A stretch of DNA of 20,926 bases, from positions 1 through 20,926 of the forward strand of contig CAYNNP010000111.1 of assembly GCA_964398215.1 (NCBI GenBank). Direction: 5' to 3'. Both the position numbers and the translations under genes were made by a program. The notes below the pieces were generated by a model. The model worked only from the letters and a program-made list of their open reading frames with translations, was not told the DNA's origin and did not search any database. This stretch comes from CAYNNP01 sp964398215 (GTDB lineage Bacteria > Planctomycetota > Planctomycetia > Pirellulales > Pirellulaceae). This document shows, one piece after another, positions 15,591 through 20,926 of this stretch (within the stretch, counting starts at the first letter, position 1; every line of letters begins with the position of its first letter).

Positions 15591-15690
15591 CGGCTGCGAA
15601 TGCGGTTGTCCTTCATGCCAAGGCAAAGCATTGCTTCAAGCTGAGGTGTCTAAACCGCGCGAGGGATTCACGTTGTCCCTCACTCACGCA

Positions 15691-15708
15691 TTTTGATGTT
15701 GCGCTTTT
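15691..15708 (+). repeat. Sequence resembling the MITE-like terminal repeat
   Basis: TTTTGATGTTGCGCTTTT matches the terminal inverted repeat at 1596-1613 in 16 of 18 positions. It may be a relic or a single end of the same element family. No partner end or target duplication was found nearby. Confidence 0.4.
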
Positions 15709-15710
15709 CT

Positions 15711-15786
15711 GGTAACTCGAAGCGTTAGCGAGGGACAATCAATCTTGACCCGGTCCCTCGCTCACGCGCTCACGCGTCGGGTTACC
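15711..15786. repeat. Long imperfect inverted repeat
   Basis: The left arm 15711-15736 (GGTAACTCGAAGCGTTAGCG...AGGGAC) is nearly the reverse complement of the right arm 15753-15786, which carries an extra internal CTCACGCG duplication. A related direct copy, GTCCCTCACTCACGC, lies at 15675-15689 (14 of 15 identical to 15753-15767). The arms would form a long hairpin. I recall similar intergenic repeats in Rhodopirellula, unverified. Confidence 0.6.
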
Positions 15787-16017
15787 AAAAGTCCCAGGAT
15801 CAAAAACTGTTTTGCCCGCTCTTGTTCGAAATAGAACGCGACATCTGTTTGCCACAATCAAATTCGTCACACATTGCATCTGACTTCTTATCTATCTGCG
15901 ATCTGAGCTAAGTAAGGTAAATAGTCTGCGGCAAAACGACGGCGCTTTTTCCAGGCGCTTGAGCAAAGCAATTTCGACTTGGTGAATATAAAATCTAGAG
16001 TATTCAATTTTCTTGGC

Positions 16018-16043
16018 GGGAACTGGCACCGATATTGCCTCTA
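16018..16043 (+). promoter_or_regulatory. Possible ECF-type promoter of third kinase
   Basis: GGGAACT at 16018-16024 and TCTA at 16040-16043, separated by 16 nt, resemble the sigma-E type -35 (GGAAC) and -10 (TCTA) elements. They lie about 50 nt before the likely ATG. The match is short and could be chance. Confidence 0.3.
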
Positions 16044-16094
16044 CCTTTTTGTAGAGCTGGCGCGTTGCACTCGTCATTTCATAGACATGGTTTG

Positions 16095-18158
16095 ATGATG
16101 ATTGACACTAACAACTTTGATCCAATTGGTGGCGCGGTTGAGCAGTTCGAATCGACATGGAGCTTGCAGTCTCGCGAGCAAACAATGGAAGTGTTACGTC
16201 AACATGGGCTAGAGAATGACCGCGAAGCGTTGGCAGAACTGATTCGTGTTGATATGGATTTCCGTTTTACAAATGGGTCGCCAACAAAGTTAGATGAGTA
16301 TTTGCAGATCTTCGGTGACGAACTGCGAACATCAGATTACTTGTCAGACGTTGCCTACGAAGAGTTTCGATTGCGATCACGATACGGATATCCGTTTTCA
16401 GCTGCTCGATGGGATGCGTTTCCAGCGATCCGAAATGCTTTATGGTTTCGCGATGAATTCGGTTCATCAAGTATTGAACGCAATTTGCGATCCGCAGAAA
16501 TCGATCCAAATGACCCCATTGTATTGGCGTTGGAGCAAGCCGGATTTTTTCCAGTACGTTTGCTTGGCGAGGGTCAAGCCAGCCAGGTTTTTCTGGCAAC
16601 ACAGTCCGACTTGGCCAGTCGTTATGTAGTGCTGAAAGTGATCGAGCACGAGTTTGCTTGCGAGCCGCAAAATATGGCGATGTTGCAGCACACAAACATT
16701 GTCCCCATCTTCTCTTTCCATTCACTTTCAAAGACCAAGCTTGTCATTTGCATGCCCTATTCTGGACGTGTAACGCTTGATGATTTTTACAAGCTTGATG
16801 GAATGATCAAACAGCGGGCGGGGGCAAGTCTGTGTCGTGTTGTGCGCAAAAAAGTCGAAGATTCCGTGATTCGTGACGCCAACGGTAATGGCATTAGCAA
16901 CGGCAAGTCTCAATCGCACGCAAGTCTCTTACCGGCGGCAGATGACCAAGCGGTGCTTCTGCCGCTGGAGAAGATTCAATCTTTTAAGAGTTCAGAATTG
17001 TTGCTTTGGATCTTTCAACGAGTATCCGCAGGGCTTGCCCATTCGCATGCCCGTGGTGTCATTCATGGCGATCTGAAGCCTGCAAATATTTTGATTCGCA
17101 ACGATGGCGAACCCGCTCTACTGGACTTCAATTTGTCCTCGTCAGATTCGCGACCTGCCAAGTTTTTTGGCGGCACACTTCCTTACATGTCACCCGAGAC
17201 ATTCGAAGCGTTGCTGCTTGGCAAGGGCAATTCATCTACCCAGGCTGATATCTACAGCATTGGCGTGTTGATGTTTGAATTCCTTAACGGCAAGCTTCCT
17301 TATCTGGCGCCGGTTTCCGACGATCCTGCGGAATTGAAGCAAGCAATCACAGCGCGCCGCGAGCTGCCAATAGAATGGGAAAACGACACCAAAGTCGACG
17401 AAGGCCTGAAGAACATCATTACCAAGTGTCTTCATCCAGACCCGACACAAAGGTATGAGACTGCCGCGCCGCTTGAACAAGACCTGCAACGCGAATTGGA
17501 CCATCTACCATTGCAATTTGCTGACGAATCGGCAAACAACCGGCGGCGCAAATGGGTCAAACGTCACCCGTCGATTGTGTCGACAAGCTCCGTCGCTTCT
17601 GCAATTGGTATCGCTGTCATCCTTCCACTCACGATCTTTAGCTGGATCTATATGAAACGCTCGGCGCAAGCCGAATCACGAGCGCATGTGGAAGAATTTC
17701 GTGAGGACACAACACATGCATTGTCGGTTTGGATGATCGATCCAATGCGATATTTAGAGTCGACACTCAATGAGCTTAAGCAACCACTAGAAAAATTTGG
17801 TTTGCTTTCCATGGGGCCCAACCACTTTGTTCCTTCAGCGTTGACAAAACAGGAGCTTGACGAGTACCGAGAACTGGAATGGAGATACCTGGCGCAAATA
17901 GGCCTTGTCACTGTAAACGAATTACGTCGACAACATGATCCTGAGAGTCCGTTGGCCGATGACGACGAAAAACTGAATTTCATTGACAGATTGCTCAGCA
18001 AGCTGGAACAACATCCATTGGCCGCGAATTCCCTGGCACTGAAATGGATCCGCAAAATCCGTGGTGATCTGATCGGTGAATATTCCACCGATCCTGAGGC
18101 CAATGAAAGTGAGTTAAGCGTTAACGAAAAATACTTGCTGGCTGTTCGCGAGATGATG
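16095..18158 (+). CDS. Transmembrane Ser/Thr protein kinase, N-terminal part (runs into assembly gap)
   Basis: The first 688 residues of a large kinase are visible. Residues 1-150 are an N-terminal helical region. The kinase domain runs from about 152 to 470: GEGQASQVF glycine loop (158-166), K181, HGDLKPAN (324-331), DFN (344-346) and MSPE (365-368). The Arg of HRD is Gly and the Gly of DFG is Asn, but Lys, both Asp and Asn are kept; this variant is common in planctomycete kinases as I know them and is not by itself a sign of inactivity. An insertion of about 60 polar residues lies at about 240-295. One membrane helix is at about 500-520, followed by helical sequence. A TTG at 16035 would add 20 unlikely residues; ATG 16095 or 16098 is preferred. 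Sequence after the gap continues with TPRs and is probably the same gene. Confidence 0.88.
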
Positions 18159-18258
18159 NNNNNNNNNNNNNNNNNNNNNNNNNNNNNNNNNNNNNNNNNN
18201 NNNNNNNNNNNNNNNNNNNNNNNNNNNNNNNNNNNNNNNNNNNNNNNNNNNNNNNNNN
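18159..18258. other. Assembly gap (100 N)
   Basis: Exactly 100 undetermined bases, the usual placeholder for a gap of unknown size. It interrupts the third kinase gene, so the reading frames on its two sides need not agree numerically. Confidence 0.98.
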
Positions 18259-19002
18259 GCCATTGAACTGGAACCTGAATTCTTCTTTGCCTACGTCAAT
18301 CGCGGTAACGTCAAGTATCTCTTCAGAAACTTTCGCGCTGCCCGGGATGACTATACAAAAGCCTTGAGTTTGCGGCCCGATAGTTTGATGGCACTGGTAA
18401 AGCGATGTCGCTGCAACCGATTGATGCCCAATAGCGCCGAAGCGACTGAAGCTGACTACAAAGCTGCAATGCTACTGGAATCCGATAACCCCAAAGCCTT
18501 GGTAGAACGGGGACTCTTGCGTTGGATTCACAAAAAAGACAAACCTGGATCCAAGCTTGATTTCTTGGCAGCTGCCGATCTCGACCGACAATCTGCCGAA
18601 GCAAATTTTGAATTGGCTAAGTGGCATGTCAAAGAGTATCCAGAAGAAGCACTTCGATACTTTAAAAAAACCGTAAGGATCAATCCACGATCCGAATTGT
18701 ACAGAACCGACCTCGCGGTTCATTACGCGCGAATGCAACAGCCAGTCAATGCTGTTCGCGAGATCAATACTGCGTTGAGAGGCAATAATTTGCCACGAAC
18801 CTTGTACCAAGCAGGTTGTGTCTACGCACTGCTAGAGGGTGCAGAATCTGAAAAGGCATTGCTGTACATCGCCAAATCGATACACCTTGGCCTCATTGTC
18901 GACATCACAAACGATAACGATCTTAAATCGATGCAGGAGCTCGATTCTTTCAAGGCATTGGAAGCCACCATAAAACTTATGCGACGTCCCATCGATCGAT
19001 GA
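18259..19002 (+). CDS. TPR C-terminal part of the third Ser/Thr kinase
   Basis: The frame is open from the first base after the gap to the TGA at 19000-19002. The 247 residues are TPR repeats: AIELEPEFFFAYVNRGNVKY, then LFRNFRAARDDYTKALSLRP, followed by further 34-residue units (YKAAMLLESDNPKALVERGL, FELAKWHVKEYPEEALRYF, KKTVRINPRSELYRTDLAVH, ALLEGAESEKALLYIAKSIH). There is no start codon near the gap with a ribosome binding site, so this is best read as the C-terminus of the kinase begun at 16095. In such proteins the TPR array follows the membrane helix and is thought to mediate protein contacts. A separate TPR gene starting inside the gap cannot be excluded. Confidence 0.8.
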   Translation, partial: AIELEPEFFFAYVNRGNVKYLFRNFRAARDDYTKALSLRPDSLMALVKRCRCNRLMPNSAEATEADYKAAMLLESDNPKALVERGLLRWIHKKDKPGSKLDFLAAADLDRQSAEANFELAKWHVKEYPEEALRYFKKTVRINPRSELYRTDLAVHYARMQQPVNAVREINTALRGNNLPRTLYQAGCVYALLEGAESEKALLYIAKSIHLGLIVDITNDNDLKSMQELDSFKALEATIKLMRRPIDR

Positions 19003-19045
19003 GCAATCGCATATTCACTCTGTTCTATACAAAAAGGGCAAGCTG

Positions 19046-20926
19046 GTGGAAAATCGATCACGAAAAGTGCGGTACCAAGAATTGGAAGACCGACGACTAT
19101 TGGTTGCGTTTGGAAACGCGTGGGCAAATCCTGATTCTCTCGCTATCAGCTTTGTGCAGGATGGCGCAGGAATCGGTGATACCGAAAACCAATTGAATGC
19201 AACACTCGATCAAGTCGCCGAGCGACAAGAGTGGCAAGAACTCGTCTTGCGAGCCTACCAAACCTGGTCGGTTCACGCTGACATCAACGTTGCCTTGCAA
19301 AATGATCATGGAAACGATTTCGGGGCACCGGGGTTGGCCACCGAGGATCCTCGATTTGGTGAGTTTCGAATCGGCGCAATACCACAAGTCGATGTGATCG
19401 CCAATGCTTTGCCATTTCAAACGATCGCAGGTACCTATTCGGGCGACATCATCCTGAATTCGTCTGAACAGTTCTCGTATGATGATTGGTCTGATGGTGC
19501 TCCTGTCGACCAACCAGAGGTTTATGACCTCCTCACTGTTGTGCTTCACGAAGCCGGCAACACCCTTGGAATCCAAGACAACCTGAATACTGAATCAGTT
19601 TTGTTTCAGCAATACACTGTTCCAAAGGGACTGCTGACAGCTGGTGATATTCAGTCGATCCAAGATTTGTATGGAGCTCGCGTTGACTCGCACGAAGTCA
19701 CTGACAACGGATCCGCGACAACCGCGACAATCGTGCCGACTCCTGCTGAATTCGATCCTGCCAATCAGGTTCTGTCTGTTAGCGGCAGAATCTTGGATCA
19801 GGAAGATGTTGATTTCTACCAAGTCACCACCATTCCAGGCCAAGACAGTCTGACCTTGCGTCTTCGCGCGCAAGAAATCAGTTTGCTGTTGTCCAAGATC
19901 GAAGTATTCGATACTTCCGGACAATTACTTGCTGAATCAGAAGCCGACTCGGTGTTTGCCAATGACCACGAAATCGATTTGACAGGACTTGGGGATTCGA
20001 CCGAGCTATTGATCAAAGTTTCTGGTGCGACAAACGATGTCTATGCTATTGGCGACTATCAACTGCAAGTCGACTATCGTTCGGATGAAGTGAAAGTCAG
20101 TGACATCCAAGTTAGTTCGTACGATGCTGGCGCCGACCAAATCTTTGAAGACTTCGACTTGTTGGACGATGAACTGGGCGACAACGATACGATTGCCAAT
20201 GCGGTCGAGTTGGACACTACCGCTGGGTTTGAAGAAAACACTGGCTTTCAAGTGCATTCATCGATCTCGGGCGAGAACGATGTCGACATCTGGAAAATCG
20301 AGTCTCCTGACGAAGTAGATAGCTCGCTAGTTATCAACCTCGCTGGTGTTGGTCTTGATCAACCATCTTTTAACATCGAAGTGGTAGACAGTTCTGGAAC
20401 GCCAATTGGCGCTTCGGGCCGGTTAATCAATGACGGTACTTGGCGAATACAAGTTGCTCAAGTCGATGTTCAGGACGAGATGTTTTTGAGAGTCAGTGTT
20501 GATCCACAATCAGACGTTCAAGTCGGAAACTATATCGCTACTGCGGAATTTGTTTCATCAAGCGATCAGCTGCACGAACTTTCTTCTGGAGAGTTGGCTA
20601 CCGAAACCGATACGTTGCAGCAATGGACGGTCAACAAGAGCAAGCTTTTCCGGTTCAACCTTTCGGCTTATGGTGGTGAAGAGGGCGGTGCCGTTCGGCT
20701 TACCATCTACGATGCTCATACCGAGGATGTGCGATTATCGATTTCCGCTCGGTCCGATGTCACACGAACCGCTTTCGTATGGTTGATGGAAGGAGACTAT
20801 ATCGTTCGCTTTTCTTCAATCGCTGCTCCTGGATCCACGCCCAGCCCGATCGGGTATCAGTTGCTATTTGATGGGATATCGGACGACACTGGCGATGACA
20901 ATGGCGACGACATCATTGGGTATTTG
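19046..20926 (+). CDS. Secreted matrixin-like protein with altered zinc site and PPC-like domains, 3' end off window
   Basis: A frame of 627 codons is open to the right edge. The GTG at 19046 is preceded by AAAAAGGG with 7 nt spacing. The N-terminus RYQELEDRRLLVAFG matches the planctomycete extracellular export motif, so export is likely. Residues about 25-210 resemble a matrixin-type metallopeptidase domain: the stretch around ERQEWQELVLRAYQTWSVHADINV, then GTYSGDIILN, then VVLHEAGNTLGIQD (H168, E169), then the LTAGDIQSIQDLYGAR helix. The second histidine of HExxH is Asn172 and the third ligand position is Asp, so catalysis is doubtful. At least two, probably three, PPC-like beta-sandwich regions follow (about 240-345, 390-505, 510-620; for example EDVDFYQV and ENDVDIWKI), then an Asp-rich stretch at the edge. 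It begins 43 bp after the kinase. Confidence 0.85.
   Translation, partial: MENRSRKVRYQELEDRRLLVAFGNAWANPDSLAISFVQDGAGIGDTENQLNATLDQVAERQEWQELVLRAYQTWSVHADINVALQNDHGNDFGAPGLATEDPRFGEFRIGAIPQVDVIANALPFQTIAGTYSGDIILNSSEQFSYDDWSDGAPVDQPEVYDLLTVVLHEAGNTLGIQDNLNTESVLFQQYTVPKGLLTAGDIQSIQDLYGARVDSHEVTDNGSATTATIVPTPAEFDPANQVLSVSGRILDQEDVDFYQVTTIPGQDSLTLRLRAQEISLLLSKIEVFDTSGQLLAESEADSVFANDHEIDLTGLGDSTELLIKVSGATNDVYAIGDYQLQVDYRSDEVKVSDIQVSSYDAGADQIFEDFDLLDDELGDNDTIANAVELDTTAGFEENTGFQVHSSISGENDVDIWKIESPDEVDSSLVINLAGVGLDQPSFNIEVVDSSGTPIGASGRLINDGTWRIQVAQVDVQDEMFLRVSVDPQSDVQVGNYIATAEFVSSSDQLHELSSGELATETDTLQQWTVNKSKLFRFNLSAYGGEEGGAVRLTIYDAHTEDVRLSISARSDVTRTAFVWLMEGDYIVRFSSIAAPGSTPSPIGYQLLFDGISDDTGDDNGDDIIGYL

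Larger units (their letters stand above)
15591..16094. other. Repeat-containing spacer between ECF sigma gene and third kinase
   Basis: No credible gene is seen in these about 500 bp. The first half (15658-15786) carries inverted and direct repeats, listed separately. The second half is AT-richer and holds a possible ECF-type promoter near 16018. Confidence 0.5.

Noticed and set aside
15658..15786. CRISPR array
   Set aside because: The repeats are inverted and too few, with no regular spacers and no cas genes in the window.
17064..17133. Third kinase as a pseudokinase because of HGD and DFN
   Set aside because: The catalytic Asp, Lys, Asn and metal Asp remain; the variant appears to be a subtype, so inactivity is not supported by sequence alone.
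18100..18400. Frameshift between the two halves of the third kinase
   Set aside because: The frames differ only across a 100-N placeholder of unknown true length, so no frameshift can be inferred.

Overview
The window looks like a draft-genome contig from a planctomycete, most likely a Rhodopirellula-like member of the Pirellulaceae. This rests on recognised protein types, not on a database search. The evidence is the density of membrane-anchored Ser/Thr protein kinases next to ECF sigma factors, a planctomycete-type 'ELEDRRLL' N-terminal export motif on the last protein, kinase catalytic loops of the HGDLKPAN...DFN type, and moderate GC. A run of exactly 100 N (18159-18258) is an assembly gap of unknown length.

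Region 1 (1-5280) is mostly housekeeping and hypothetical genes. It holds the 3' part of a glycerophosphodiester phosphodiesterase-domain protein that enters from the left edge, a 2OG-Fe(II) prolyl-4-hydroxylase-type oxygenase, a 192-bp MITE-like element inserted exactly at that gene's stop codon with an 8-bp target duplication, a duplicated YcxB-like membrane protein (minus), a small two-helix transporter-suffix-type protein, a CAT-anticodon tRNA (minus), a CoA-binding protein and thiL.

Region 2 (5285-9905) lies on the minus strand. Its transcription order is a 63-aa hypothetical gene with a good ribosome binding site, a terminator-like hairpin, the folate-binding YgfZ protein, an ECF sigma factor and a Ser/Thr kinase with TolB/FlgO-like and TPR regions. 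The kinase and thiL converge with 9 bp between them. About 610 bp of hairpin-rich, gene-free DNA (9906-10516) separates this block from the plus-strand block that follows.

Region 3 (10517-14738) is a tight plus-strand operon: a membrane-anchored coiled-coil protein, an FHA-like protein, a Ser/Thr kinase with a polytopic C-terminal membrane domain, and a secreted, C-terminally anchored protein. The last three genes are joined by two ATGA start/stop overlaps. It reads as a self-contained envelope signalling module.

Region 4 (14739-20926) begins with a possible RNA switch upstream of a second ECF sigma factor. A repeat-rich spacer follows, with a sequence resembling the terminal repeat of the MITE-like element. 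Then comes a third kinase with TPRs, broken by the assembly gap, and a secreted protein that runs off the right edge. That protein has a matrixin-like domain with one zinc ligand replaced (HEAGN) and PPC-like beta-sandwich domains.

Together, about 14 kb carries three transmembrane Ser/Thr kinases and two ECF sigma factors, with an FHA-like and two membrane or envelope partners. This suggests a phosphorylation-based signalling island in which kinases may control ECF sigma factors in place of classical anti-sigma factors.
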